From Euclidia mi (lineage: Eukaryota > Arthropoda > Insecta > Lepidoptera > Erebidae), in contig OX123187.2 in assembly GCA_944739405.2 (NCBI GenBank), positions 41,644,394 through 41,708,393 on the forward strand: 64,000 nt of DNA, read 5' to 3'. Below are positions 44,425 to 57,512 of the stretch, in pieces. The notes under the pieces were generated by a model, which did not search any database, was not told where the DNA came from, and saw only the letters and a program-made list of their open reading frames with translations. Numbering within the stretch: the first letter of the stretch is position 1; every line of letters begins with the position of its first letter. A program made the translations under genes and the position numbers.

Positions 44425-44482
44425 GTGGGTGTAATATTACATATCTGCCTACCCCTTCATGGAAACAGGCGTGAGTCTATAA
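44425..44482 (+). repeat. RTE-type 3' tail fragment
   Basis: GTAATATTACATATCTGCCT then ACCCCTTCATGGAAACAGGC, the same tail as the SINE at 42822. Confidence 0.55.
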
Positions 44483-44507
44483 AAATGATCCATGTGGACT
44501 GCCAATG

Positions 44508-44882
44508 TTATGATGATTCGTAACTGCTGTCAGATTCTGTATCAGACTCAGAATTTAATTCTATTATGAACCTGTCCATTTCAGCGTCCGTAGACCCATC
44601 TGTTTCACGAAGCTTGTCTTCAATGTGGGGCACATGTTTGCATTGTTTTTGTCAGTCTTCTGCAGTGATAGATTGAAAAGCTTCTTCAGCTAAATTCACA
44701 ATGTTGGTTGCCTCTTGTCCTAAATGTTTGCTTGTGACTCGCCTTTTAATGAGACTCCACATAAATTCAATTGCGTTTAGCTCGCAGTGGTATGGCGGTA
44801 ATCTAACCACTTTGCGGCCATGAGCTTCAAGCATTTGAATTTTTGAAGCATTTCCACTAATATTGGGTAAAATGTTATGCAC
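44508..44882 (-). pseudogene. C-terminal remnant of an IS630/Tc1/mariner-type transposase
   Basis: The minus-strand frame has L-P-P-Y-H-C-E-L-N-A-I-E-F-M-W-S-L-I-K, the region around the third catalytic acid of DDE transposases common in insects. It meets TGA at 44652-44654 (relatives would have Trp) and then stays open to TAA at 44508-44510 with an acidic Ser-rich tail. The first two catalytic acids are missing. Lies at the right end of the 41886 element. Confidence 0.75.
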
Positions 44883-45145
44883 GGGTAACCCTATTTTACA
44901 TTCCTGTCATCTCAGAGTACAATTCCAACATAAAGAAAATAAACACCGACATTTGTCAGAGGTAAAATAACTGTGAATGGACTGTATAATTCCAACAGTA
45001 TCACGTATTTTATGTAGGTACTTGTATACTTAGCAACCCCCAACAAAATTAACTCATGACTTATGTGGTTTTCTGTATGTAAAAGGCGGCAAAAATGATC
45101 TTTGCCCGGAGCGGCTAAAAAGCTAGATCGGGCCCTGCGTAATCT

Positions 45146-46732
45146 ATAGCATGCGTCGATTCATATACCTAATACCTAACCTAACATGTGTTACCTAACA
45201 GTGCCTAAGCACTTATCAAGCACATGGTTGTATATAACACAAAAACTTTTTGTTGCTGTCGTAAATACCGACTGTATGTAATACATCACACTCGCATCTG
45301 CAGGCAGCTTATAATATAGCTGTACATAATGGGAAAATAAGAGATTTGAAATATCATTAGCATTTTAGTAACAAAAACCTCCTGAAACGGTATTTACTTG
45401 CTACTTTATCTACTACTTTACCCTTTAGGTTTTAATAAAGCTACGAAACTACGTCGAAGAATATCTAAGTATATAATTGTATCCTAGACATTCATTCCTC
45501 GTTTGCGCAATTGTTTATCAAGTGTCACATTTTTCTATTTTTAGTAGTGAGTACACGGCACTATATTTGCATACTTCATTCCTAAAACCAACTGACTTGA
45601 ATACAAAAGGAATAAATGCATACAAATAAAATTATACGCTGCATTTGCGGGATTTTCCAGCTTTCGTGACCGATGTCTTGGTTTTTTATCGAGCATCGTC
45701 ATAATGATACCCGCGAAACCTTCTGTAATGAAGCCCGTGGGTTTTTCCTTCGTTAAAATTTCTTAACTTCGTTTCTCGGATTTCATTCTAGAACAAATTG
45801 AGACAGTACAAAAAATGTTTCATTCTTCCTTGTCCAGTTAATTAGGTACATCATCGGTTCTCTATCGTTATAGTCCTTTAATCATTGTAGCATTTTTATA
45901 ATGACTTGTCTGACTGCTTGGGCGGATATTCTTATGTCAACATATTTTTTGTGTCGTGTGCTTCTGTAGAATTTGTAGGGACGCTGTAACTGAAAGTATA
46001 TTAATATTCGTTTGTATATGGGAATGTTTCAAGTTTTCCAAAGGGAACACTTTATGGATTTGTGAGAATTTTGACAATTGCTAAATAAATACGTAATTAC
46101 GTATTATGAAATAATGCCCTCCATACGCAATCGTAATTTAGCAAGTACCTCCCTACTAAAACGTCCAAATAAATAAAAATCTGAAATAAGTAACATTACG
46201 AGTAAAGGCTTGAAGTAAACCAGAGACAGAGTAGCGACTGCCCAAACGCCCTTATAATGAAATCTTTGAATTACCATACAAACAACGATGTACTTCAGAA
46301 GCTCGAGCTGCGCTTTAATGTCACATGATTAAACAAACCGTTATGGCAGGCCAAACATCTGTTTGGAACGATGTCCATATGCGTTGGGCTCCGGTGACAT
46401 GCTTGACGACTGGCCGTGGCACGGTTGTACTAGAACAAACACTGACGATGTGACAGCTATGACGGGCGTGCTAACTCCTTGAATTCGTCAACAAGCCATA
46501 CCTTGCGTGGCGAATGGTCCATTGAAGCGGCTCACGAGCCCGACGTCTCCTTTCATTCATCTGTAAGACAATTATTTATACCCCGTCTCGTTATAAACAA
46601 CTGTTATTGAAGAGGCTTGTGACTTCTACGTAAACCTATCAATCTACACGGCAACATAGATATCCATATCGGTCAGGCATCGATTGCAATTTATGATTAA
46701 ACGATGCATAGGTATATCTTTCTTTGAACTGC
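45146..46732. other. Intergenic stretch
   Basis: AT-rich, no gene, repeat or structure that I can support. Confidence 0.5.
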
Positions 46733-47183
46733 GCTGTCTGTCACCAGGCTGTATCTCATAAACCATGATAGCTAGAAAGCTGAAATTTTCACAAATTATG
46801 TATTTTGGTTGCCGCTATAGCAACAAATACTAAAAATAAAAAAAATGAAAATATTAAGGGGGGGGGCATACAAAAAACGTGTTTTTTTTCGTATTTTTTG
46901 CTCAAAATTACTAACTGTATCAGGTAGACGCTTTAAATTTTCACAGAATATGTAGTTGTATATTACCTTTCAAAATAAATAATTAAATTTAAAAAAGTAA
47001 ATAATAAAGGGGGGCTCCCATACAACAAACGTAATTTTTAAGCAATTTGTTACTCGATCTTAATAAACAGGTAGAAACTTATAAAGTATTTAAGTATACA
47101 TACAACGAACGTGATTTTCTTTTATAGATGATGGTACGGAACCCTTCGTGCGCGAGTCCGACTCGCACTTGCCCAATTTTTAC
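46733..47183 (-). repeat. Lepidopteran dispersed repeat, minus copy
   Basis: Reverse of the 61061 copy: GTCTGTCACCAGGCTGTATC at the left and GAGTCCGACTCGCACTTGCC at the right. The 67 bp next to the left end differ from the other copy at a single position. A CGGAACCCTAAAAA tail is absent here. Confidence 0.7.
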
Positions 47184-49854
47184 GTCTACATATACCTATT
47201 GGATTCTCGCGTACCTAATTACATTTACCTTACCTACCTGCCCAATCATATGATAAACGCTTTTTTACACCATGGGTATTTCAATTCCCCACTTTTTGCA
47301 TCGCATTGACATGTTTCAATGCTCTATCCAGCTCTATCTTTGCACACGTAATCGTACTACGCGTGTGAAATGTTTACCTAATGTGGACAATGTCCATCAG
47401 GTGTGGTTTTATTAATATGTTTCATACTGGTGACAGGTGTTGACAATACAAATATTACCTGATAGATGTTTATCTTGCAGCCTGTAAAGATTACGGTATT
47501 AATTATTGCCAGGCCTCTCTATAACTTTGCCGCCTTATCCATCATCATACAACTGTAATATTTTTCACGTAATCTAAACGTCACCTGTGATATATTAAGG
47601 TCGTATATTAAGTAAAAAAGAAATTAGTTATGCAAATTAGTGTGGTTAGCGCCTTACTCAGGGGGCGGTGCCTCCCGGGAAAGTATTGGGGGGAAGCGGA
47701 CCGGACGTCCGGCTTAAGCTTATACATACATTTAAATTACAGACTGCTGAACGTTTATTAATAGTCTGAACCTTGAACTTGCAAAAAAGTCTCTATTACT
47801 ATGTTGGTAATTTCTGCAAGGAAGCTAAAAAATTCCCTTGTCCGAACAAGAAATTAAAAGGTTGAAAGCACGGCATGCCGCATAGGTTTAATTAGTTACT
47901 ACGTTATCGAGTGTGTTGTGATTTCAATTATTTACCGCATGGGATAAAACTTCGTATGGTCCACAGGCGGTCCGTTCAAAGTTGCGACGTACTTTGTGTC
48001 GACCCCTGCATTTGTGAAGTTCCTATTCACGACGAGACTCGTTTTCAATAGATACGATGTCTTGAAGTAAAAAAGTTGTTCTTCCCACAATATCACTGAC
48101 ACCCGACGCATTGTTGCCAACATATTCATAATTCCGAAAAAAAAAAACTACACGAACATTTGCTACATAATTTTTCGTTTGCTAATATTTATTACAATTA
48201 AATTTATATTTTTCATCGCTGTGTAATCTAATATAATGTATAATGGCATGAAATTACCGCATGACATGCCGGATTGTTGGCCATTATTTTCAACGCTGAC
48301 AAATATACTTGGCTCCATTGTGTAGTCGAAATTGTACAAGAAATATATTCTCACTGATCACGTTACTAAATTATGAATACACAAAACTAACATTTGGAAT
48401 TCGGCCATTAGGCAAAAAGAAATGACTGTAACATAAAATAAACAGATGTACCTTTTTACCCAATAATAACTTATATTTAAGTCATATTCGTTTAGGCGAA
48501 TAAGTTGGTTTAATATAGGTATTTTGCTATTAAATATAAAGTTTTGCTTACTGGATTTTATTATAGAAAGATAGACGTTAACAGGATCGTCTCCTACGAG
48601 CTAGTTGCGTGGGCATTATTTTTTAGCTAGCGTTGTTTCTAGCTAGTGTCTACACCTACACCAATATGTAGGAACGTACATTACTTGACCTGTATCATAT
48701 ATATTTGAACTACAAGCCGACTATTGGAGACTTATGCAGCAATGATATGATGACTGCCGAAATGATCTAATTATGGAATATGAATTGCTTGACATTTTTT
48801 GGAAGTGTTCCATGTTCAGTAATCAGAATTATATGTTGTTGTGTTGTTCAGTACCTAATACAGAGGTACTGATGAAAATGACTGCGGCCTAATGCAGAGT
48901 CTCAAGAGCAAGCATCATAATAACTACTTATATTGCTTAACAAGTCAAAATACTGCGTTGAATTATTAGTATTATTACCGACTTTCGCAAAGAATGACAA
49001 ACATTCTAAGCTAAATGATAAATGCTCAGACGGTAGATTTCAATCAACGTTGCGATTCAAATCTAAATGGCAAAACCAAGATAACACAATTAAGTACTTA
49101 ATCAAATTAGTTTATTAATTACAGGGCGGTAATTGAAAAACAACTGACATTATTCTCCTCACGCTATAGAGATCACGCAACGTCGAGAGTAAAATTAAAT
49201 ATAAATTATGAAAACATCGCCATGATTACTTACTTATAACCAATAGAAATTAAATTAGCAGTTTACTTTTAACAAGAAATTGTATAAAATTCTGTCAATA
49301 ATCCATCTGGATATGAATGGATGTGTGGAGTAGCGTATTTTGCTTTTCACCTGATTTGAAATATCAAATGGATTTTAAGTAACCTAATGGAAGGAAAGAG
49401 GAACCCACCACGCACCCTCGGATTGACCACCCCAACTATTGCAATAGAAAAAGGTTGACAATACCGAACTCCTCTAAAAGGATAAGGGATATAGGAATGG
49501 TATGGGTTCCAGGAAGATACCTGACTTGCAGTATCCCGCTGTATGCGCCGACTATTCCTCGATTTTAAGTAATTAAAAACTAATCAAAATACAATACAGA
49601 TACAAAGAAACTTAATGATTCCATATAACTCACGGTGTGAGTTGTAGATGTCCAGCAGCATGTGTCAGGCCACCAAAACCCGAGCGACGTTAGTTCTTAG
49701 CTGAAACCTGAGAAAAAGAACTTAAAAATAATAATATAATATTCTACCAAATACACACATCACCATCTAGCCCCAAACTAAGCAGAGCTTCTACTATGGG
49801 TATCTATTAGACAATGGATAAACATACATATATACTTTTTTTTTGTTCAGCAAT
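47184..49854. other. Intergenic stretch
   Basis: No gene recognised. A 12-bp palindrome CCGGACGTCCGG near 47700 and several short frames without domains are all I can report. Confidence 0.5.
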
Positions 49855-50137
49855 TAGGTATTTCTATATTCATCGCCCTATCGTTATCCCAGTTGCATCC
49901 AAGACTGGCACGCCTTGGAACCCGAGGTCCGCTTACTAGTCTAACCGGATTTGGCTGAATATTAGCTTTTCCACAGAGCAACTGCCTGTCTGACCTCCGC
50001 AACCCGAAGGGATAGCGATATTCCATGGTTTAGACCAGTATCAGTTTACTTGAGGGTACTGACTCCCGTAACGACTGTCAATGATCTTCGTGGCAGCCTA
50101 GACCGACAGTTTAACGTGCTCTCCGAGGCACAGATTT
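49855..50137 (-). repeat. Dispersed repeat, TGGTCTAAACCATGG family, inverted, longest copy
   Basis: On the minus strand: GTCGGTCTAGGCTGCCACGA, GAGTCAGTACCCTCAAGTAA, TGGTCTAAACCATGGAATAT, CCAAATCCGGTTAGACTAGT, CAGTCTTGGATGCAACTGGG. Defines the tail of the SINE-like family with a head at 25875. Confidence 0.7.
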
Positions 50138-50904
50138 TTTAACGATTTAATTTTCAGCAATTAAATATATGTACTTATCCATTATTCTTCAGTTTTAAGC
50201 CACAAAGCTATTTATGCCCTCTGTACGATTTTACGAAGCTAATTGAATATGCAAATAGAATTAGAATCGGCGATACCCCTTCAGATTATACTCGTAGATA
50301 GAGTATTGTTGATCGAGGCTTAGATAGCTTTTAAGCATAAGCTTTAACCAAATCGTAATAGCAGTTAATAAAACAATCTTACAAGACGATCTGATTAACC
50401 GTTTCTTTCTACTATTACACGGTCATGCCGACTTGACTTTTGTACAATCGGGTATTAGCGTAAAAGAATTCGGCATTCAGCTCGGGTTTACGACCACAAG
50501 TAATTGAGCCATAAAATACGTAATTGGTTGTAAATGTCTAAGATCATAAGCTAATCCATCGGATTTAACGTAGCGTAAGAAGACGTAACTGTAGTAAAAC
50601 CTGAATTAGTCACTTTTTATGTACGTAGATAAATATAATCGGTGCTTTGGTAGACTCAAAATTGAATGAGTCAAAATACTAATCAGTATTTTGAAAGTAA
50701 TCAAAGATACGCATATCAAAAGGCCTACCTATGCCGGCCGATGGATATAATTATCAATGAACAATTTTGCCGTATCGAACTTGGAACGACAGAGTGGATG
50801 ATACAAACGTTTGCACGCGCTTTTCATTATATTTTTGACAAATAAATGCATACCTCTCTGAAATGAACAAACCTTTTAGAATACACCTACTATTAATCTC
50901 TGCA

Positions 50905-50992
50905 CCACTCTAAGGTAGACTGGCAGAAAATGCCTAAGGCATTAAGTCCACCTATATACGTTATGTGTATAAAGCTAATAAATAAATAAATG
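50905..50992 (+). repeat. LINE 3' end fragment with (TAAA)n tail
   Basis: GTAGACTGGCAGAAAATGCC, TAAGGCATTAAGTCCACCTA and an AATAAATAAATAAATG tail, a typical lepidopteran LINE 3' end. Confidence 0.65.
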
Positions 50993-53900
50993 TAGCATAG
51001 CATTCTGAATATACAAAAAAATAGTAGTTCATGTGAGCTGTTCGATCGTTCGTAACATAGAATTTTGAGAGTATCTTTTTTAATTAAGTCTTATTACTTA
51101 TTATCATTCGATGAAAGACACTAATTCAAATTCATCATAGGCAATCATTCCCACATTTTTATAGTCATTATCGATACCGGTACCGCCTTTGGGGATAGGA
51201 GTTCAAAGACAAAAGCTTTATCTTATACGTAGGGCGTTACACAACCGACTTTCTACAACTGTACACGATATATTTATTCTTATTTTATTTGGTCGAAGCC
51301 TCCGCGCTGCCGCCTCGCCGCTTCGCCTTCGTGGTTCAGTTACTCCTACGTTTCGTGTAGGAACCTTGACATTGGAAGCAGAACCAGTTTACTGACGAAT
51401 TCGGTACAAAAAACTGAGACATGTAATTAATGGGACATGAAACACACCGACGCCTTTTTTGTAATTGCATACACGCACGTGTACATCGGTGAATATAACA
51501 TAAGCTAATTATAATGGAAAATAAACGTAGAGCATATATGACAGAGCTACACGTTTAGGTGCGTTTCATTTCATTGGATAATTCGTGGTAAACCTATTTG
51601 CTAGCGGCTAAATTGCTAACCAAACTGTCACGCACGGTATTACAGGCTAAAACTGACGCGACGGATTATTATGTATGTCTAAGACAACAATAATATTTAT
51701 TGTATGAGCCAAAAGCCTATTTAAGACTTCTTAATATTAAAACGTCTAAAAGAGAAAACTCTTTTAAACCCTGTGTATAGAAGTAAGCTGTTCAAACATT
51801 CAGTAATAAAGTGTAACAGATACTGAAGACAATTATTGACTCGCTCACGACTTAAGATAACTTGCTTCACACATATTTATTATGTCCAATAAGATATGTA
51901 CTTTGACTCACAAATTGCTACTTACTAAAGAATGCCATTTATTTTTGAAGATTTTATCTTCTCGAGTTGGGTAAATTTGTTAATTTCATGTTTTAAGTTA
52001 AACTTTAATAGAAACTTAGATTTTCTCTATGTTGACATATGAAGTAGTTTGGATAGTTAGTTCCTAACTACACGACGACGTTATTAAAAGCCGATTATTG
52101 ACTCTTTGATAACATCCACATTAGGTACTTACTTATGAGACACCTATGAATATCCAGAAATGTACTCACAATTCCATTAAGGTGCTGTTACGAAAAGAAG
52201 GCCTAGCGGGTCCTTATAAAAACCGAAATATTTCATTTCTTGTACAAACTCTCTGGTACAAAGCTCTTATAGCAATCAGAGCGTGTCCGAATAACAAAAA
52301 ATAGTTAATGGATATTGAACTTAGTACTCTGTCCCTGTCTGACGTGTGTAGGCGGAGAGAGACGCTCGCTTCCAAAAAGTTTCTTTTAACTTTTTTCTAA
52401 CGAAATTACCGAGTCATGGGGACTTACGGAGCGTAACCCCATCGTTTACCTCCTCAATTCTCGGGATGCAATTATGGTTGGGCTGAGGCAGGCCATTATT
52501 ATACGAGAGTATTAAAAACACACACGTTCGTATAGTACCATAGATAATTGTGTCTGCCTTGCGGCATCGGCCCTCTTTCCTCTTAAGTCTTTTATTAAAC
52601 TGTGATTATTTTGAATACGCATCACGCAGAGGTGTCCTACGCATTAATTATTTTAATTATTGACCATACAACATGAGGAAAAAGACATCATGCATGTTTT
52701 GGAACTTGAGTTCTTCGTAAACGTGCTCTGTTGTAGAGAGTACACATCGTTGACTCCTCTTTTGGAAGTAGTTTGACAACATTCTTTTATCCCGTAATTC
52801 CCATATTTATATTCCAATGAATTTTATATTGCTTTTAGATATGGAAAACTGTAAACTGATGATAAGCATAACGTAGATTCTTATCGCTTTAAAAATAACC
52901 CAAATATCAATCAAAATTATTTGTCTTTTGCGTGACGTAAGTTCAGATATCTAAAATACGTCAAAAGTACAAATCGGAATACTCCAATGAAGACAACTGA
53001 TAGTATCAATTACGTACCTTCTAGATATAGATAAAAGAAATAAGCCTTTCACAAGTAAACAAATAGCCACTCATTAATCATTATTCATTAATCACCCGAG
53101 GAAATACGCGTGTAACTTTAAATTGACATTTGAGGTATTTTATTTAGCCATTTTATTGTTTAAAATGTTGTAGGAATGTGAAATGTTTTGGTAATCTTAT
53201 AATTTTATCTTAATCGCACCATAGTTCAATGTTGTGACTGCTCGTTGTACTATCTCGAGAAATGTATTAAGATTAAGCTTCGTAATAAATAATATGTAGA
53301 GAACAAATTCCAATGAAATTTATATGTTCAGATAATTTTTATACCTAGTTACTTTTTAGTAGTATTGTGGATGACTGTTTTGTTACATACTTTTCTTATC
53401 TTTACTTAATTCAATTACCTAAAGATATTTTAATATGACATAGTGCCTTGTCGTCAAAGATTGTTTGTGCGTCAAGCCCGAAATAGGACAGCTCTGCGTT
53501 TTCAAGCTTTTAAACACAAAAGACGGAATACGTTGTATCTATTGTCGTCAGGCATCAACCAGGCACGATACAATTACACAATACCTACTTACTGAGACTT
53601 ACTGCCACTGAGAAAAACTCGTAACCTTTGATAAACAGTCGTTTTAGAATTCGCTGTTAGTTTAAAGAGTTTTACCATTGAAACAAATCCACAGGAAAAT
53701 TCAGACATGCTTGTTTCCTATTGATAAATAAGAAAACAATACTATCGCCAATGACAAGCTGTTAACTTAAACTACTTCCTCGAACGGGTCGCAAAACGTC
53801 CTACCTACCAAAATCATAAAATTCTCGATGTTTCGATCCAAATTAGGTACGTTTCGCAATAAAAACATAACCGCAACCTTGGGCACGATCATGACATTAT

Positions 53901-55920
53901 AAGGATTCAGTCGGTCATGAAAAACTCGTATGGCCAATTACCCGAGTGCGGTGCACATTGTGTCAATGAGACAATGAAGGTTATATAACAGTGTTGATTA
54001 CAGGTGCACGTAATTTTGAACCAACTGTAGTAAAAAGTGAATCAATCAATTGCTTTATTGCGTCTAAGTTATTCACATGGATGATGCAGTAACAATGGTT
54101 TATGTAGGTGTATCAAATATGGCCAAGACTACTGGCTGCTTCGTCGTCGGGTTCAAATCGACAAAAATGTGTGGTTCACATCCTAGAACCTGTCATGTTT
54201 TTCTAAGTTTCAGCGATCTTTAGATACAAAGATCGCTGAAAATACCGCGCGCAACCGGTAATATCCCAAGGGAGACAGTTTCTTTTAATATATAATACAA
54301 AAGTAGCATTTAAAGCATACAAAACTGCACAGTACTTTGCACTATTGGAGACACATTAGGTTAAGTAAAACTTTTAAAGAAATAAACGGTAAAAAGGTAG
54401 AGCTTTTACGTAGGTTTCGGTTGAAAAGGCCACACAAGTAACAATTTGATTAGTCGTCAGTCGTGGCAGAAACCAAATTGGTCTATAACATTATTTGAGG
54501 TTTTTTCTTTTTTGTCAAATTTAAATTTTTGTGAAATGTTTTGAGATAGTATTTCCCCAGATGCGTAATCAGTGATGATTTAATTTTTAATTTTCAGTAA
54601 GGTTCCTTTTGCACTGCTCACAGTAAGTTTCAAATGGACTTTTAACTATAACTGTCAGTAAAAAAGCTCTCCTCACGTGTGTATGTACTTATGTTTAACC
54701 ACAATTTTACTTGCGCAAATGGGCTTGAACTCTGAGCAGTGCAGTTGCGATTTATGTACTTGAGTTCTTACACTTGTTATCGTTTTAACAACAACAGGTT
54801 CGGCGATCTTTTATCCAGTTTGTGCAATCAAAACTGTAAATCATCCATGCAGGGTGCACCCAGTACCTACATGATCCTTCGTACTATCTAGCTAGCAAAC
54901 GTACCTATGCTTTTTCGGATAATGGAATAGTAGAGCAGATTTTCCATCATCTCAAACAATGCACCAACAGGTATGCAGTAAGATAACGGGTTATCAAAAT
55001 TGTAACATAATCAATCATAAACAAAACAATTTACCCGATAAGATAGATAAGTAGATTACGTGATAGTAATGTGAAGTAATCGTGTTGAGTGTAGAGCGGG
55101 CGGGTACATTAACATCTGAATGTAGGCGCCTCTCGAGACGCAAGGCTGCTGGTCGCGCGTGAAGAATCGAGTTACATTGCATTTCTGTCTCTCTTGCTAC
55201 TTCATTTTGATTATACTAGATTCTACCCGCAGTTCCGCCCGTGTGAGTCTCAGATTCATAAAATTTCGTTCAGTATTTTATGCGTGAGAGAGTAGCAAAC
55301 ATTCTTCCATCTAAGTCATCGAACTATACTTACTACATGAGTCATAGCATAATAGAAGAACATGCCATAGGTATAATGGAAACTACTTACAGTACAAATA
55401 ATAAAAAATACAATTTTACTATTTCCGCTCTCACAAAACTATAAGAAGTGTAACTACATTCTTATCAGCCCCATCAGGGACACTCGACAATGTATCAAGG
55501 GGCGCATATGCAAATGAGAATTAACTTGTTTGTCGTTATCTAAATCTGTAATATGATATATTAAGGTAGACGTTGTGTTTTAACAAAAGTTTGCGGGGAC
55601 ATTAACAAACTTGGAGGTGTAGGGTGACGGCTCGTACCAACCAGTGACAGATCCTTAATAACGACCCTGAAACAATCGGAGCCGGGTATTGAAATTTACA
55701 TTCTTTCTACAGACATTATAGGAATCAAATAATAAAGTACAACGGCAAAGAATATTAAATTTAAAACTTTTTGTTGCCATCCATCGCATGATGCAAATTG
55801 CTCGCGTTGTTTTTTTTTTCGCTTTAAACATAGAGCTTACCTCACCAGCAGAGGCACGCCTTCGTGAACTATAAATTATAATAGAGACAATAAATGTAAC
55901 TACCTTCTTAGAACATTGGA
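50993..55920. other. Intergenic stretch
   Basis: No gene or mobile element recognised. One hairpin with 14-bp arms at 54208-54241 (TTTCAGCGATCTTT / AAAGATCGCTGAAA) and an octamer-like ATGCAAAT near 55508. Confidence 0.5.
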
Positions 55921-56052
55921 ATGGCGGCGGTGGCCAAGAGTCACGTTAGCCGGCCGCGCCTCGCCTCCCCTGGGGAAGCCGACGATTACTTCATTGCCAT
56001 TTGTGCCAATACTGCCAATGGATCCATTACTAACTATGTTCAAACTTGGTAA
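55921..56052 (+). other. GC-rich 43-codon open frame, possible small exon or conserved element
   Basis: ATG-GCG-GCG-GTG-GCC start with G at -3 and +4, open to TAA at 56050-56052. The first half is clearly GC-rich (GCCGGCCGCGCCTCGCC) in an AT-rich surrounding. No domain recognised. It may equally be a regulatory element. Confidence 0.2.
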
Positions 56053-57271
56053 CTAGGCGTGTCTTCCCGTCTTTCCCTAATGTATATTTGATGAATGATA
56101 CTGCCTTGTTTTTATAATAGAGAATTATTAAATATGGATTTAAAAATGGCTTACATGTTATAGAGCTCGTTTCTTAAAGCGTGTTTTGAGAATGACATCA
56201 ACTATAACCCAAATCACTGATCACTATTCATAGTAGTCGTTTAACGAGAAAGAAATGCGAAGCCAGAACTAGTAAAGTGGGGAATGAAGTATAAAATGAT
56301 TATAAATTATCGTCAATTAAAAAGGCAACATTGAGCAATGGAATATAACAAACTAGAAAGGACTTTATAAAAAAACCCGCTATCTGTAATCGATGACGCA
56401 GGGGCAATCTTATTTCTATGAAATTTAAAATGATTCATTTATTTAAATCAGAATTACCATTTCGAATCGCAAATGACTTTCCTGTCATTGTCTTTGTAAT
56501 AAAACTTTATTTAATGCGAATCCGAATCATAATAATAGGCAGAAATAAATAATAAATAGCTAATACACAGGTGGTTATTCAAATTTGTTACCTTTTATGA
56601 AGACTTCCGCTAATTATATCGGAACATTTTAATTAAATACTGGATCATCGGTTTGTCTAAACTTCTAAAGGATATAAAAATATGGTATCCTTCGTTAGTT
56701 AGACATCATCATCGTAATTTTCTAGTTTCAGTAGTTTGGGCTCTGCGATAGTATATCAGCCAGGACAAGTGTTTTTTTTTTAAATATTAAGACTAAGTCC
56801 ATCTATAATTTATGTAATAAATTCAATGATAAATCCAGGGATAGGCATGTATTGTCTACAGAGTATTTAACAGGGTCAAGACGCTGACGGTCTTAACTCA
56901 GTTCATTATTTTTCTTTGTTTCAATTATTCAAATAAATCTTTAAAAACTATTAATTCTCACACATCTCAAAATTTTGTCATAACATCATTGCACCATAAT
57001 TATGACATCAAGAAGAACCATCAGAGGTCGCATATTTGTCCGCTATTAACAATATCCATCTTGTGCTAAGTGTAATCGTCTGATATAATACGTGTAAAAC
57101 ATCATAAAACAATCCATTAAACACGATACTAATCGTGTAATGCCATGTAGCTACTCATAAACATTAAACCTCTGCAAGCAGGTAGTTACGTGCTAACATA
57201 CTCATTAAATTAAAATCCAAATCTTTGACAACTTATTTTTATTTTATCGTCAAATTAAAATGAGCTACAAA

Positions 57272-57512
57272 GTTTATCATCATCCTGGCATTATACCGGT
57301 TGCCTCCAAGCCTCACTTTGGAGCCCGAAGTCTTCTTTTACAACCAGATCGAACATAATTAAAGCTTTTCTAGAGAGTCCCTATCGTCTGACCTCTGCAA
57401 TAGAAAGTTACAGCCATATTCCATGGTTAATTATGATTCCCCGTAATGACAGAAATAGCTCTTTGTAGTAGCCGAGCCCGACAGCTGTGAGTGCTCTCCA
57501 AGGCACAGAGGG
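57272..57512 (-). repeat. Dispersed repeat, TGGTCTAAACCATGG family, inverted, diverged
   Basis: ATTATACCGGTTGCCTCCAA, GTCTGACCTCTGC, ATTCCATGGTTAATTATGAT and GTGCTCTCCAAGGCACAGAG align with the 49855 copy. Confidence 0.6.

Larger units (their letters stand above)
41886..44984. mobile_element. TA-flanked Tc1/mariner-superfamily element nested in the hAT
   Basis: TIR core GTCC(A/G)TTCACAG-TTATTTTACCTCT at both ends; TA at 41884-41885 and 44985-44986. Only the C-terminal transposase end is left (44508-44882, minus). Much of the inside is other repeats (42251-44482), so it was itself invaded or rearranged. Confidence 0.7.
37553..45137 (+). mobile_element. hAT DNA transposon, 7.6 kb, with 8-bp target duplication
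   Basis: Ends CAGGGCCCGATC, identical for 12 bp on both sides, followed by further similar subterminal sequence (GAGCGGC and CGGCAAAAATGA). The target CGTAATCT is duplicated exactly at 37545-37552 and 45138-45145, the 8-bp length expected for hAT. Contains the transposase at 38647-41229 and later insertions: a TA-flanked element (41886-44984) and the inverted copy of the 5785 repeat (38262-38434). Confidence 0.92.

Noticed and set aside
48163..48354. 63-codon minus-strand frame, with a second at 47932-48129
   Set aside because: No domain, low complexity, no conserved context.
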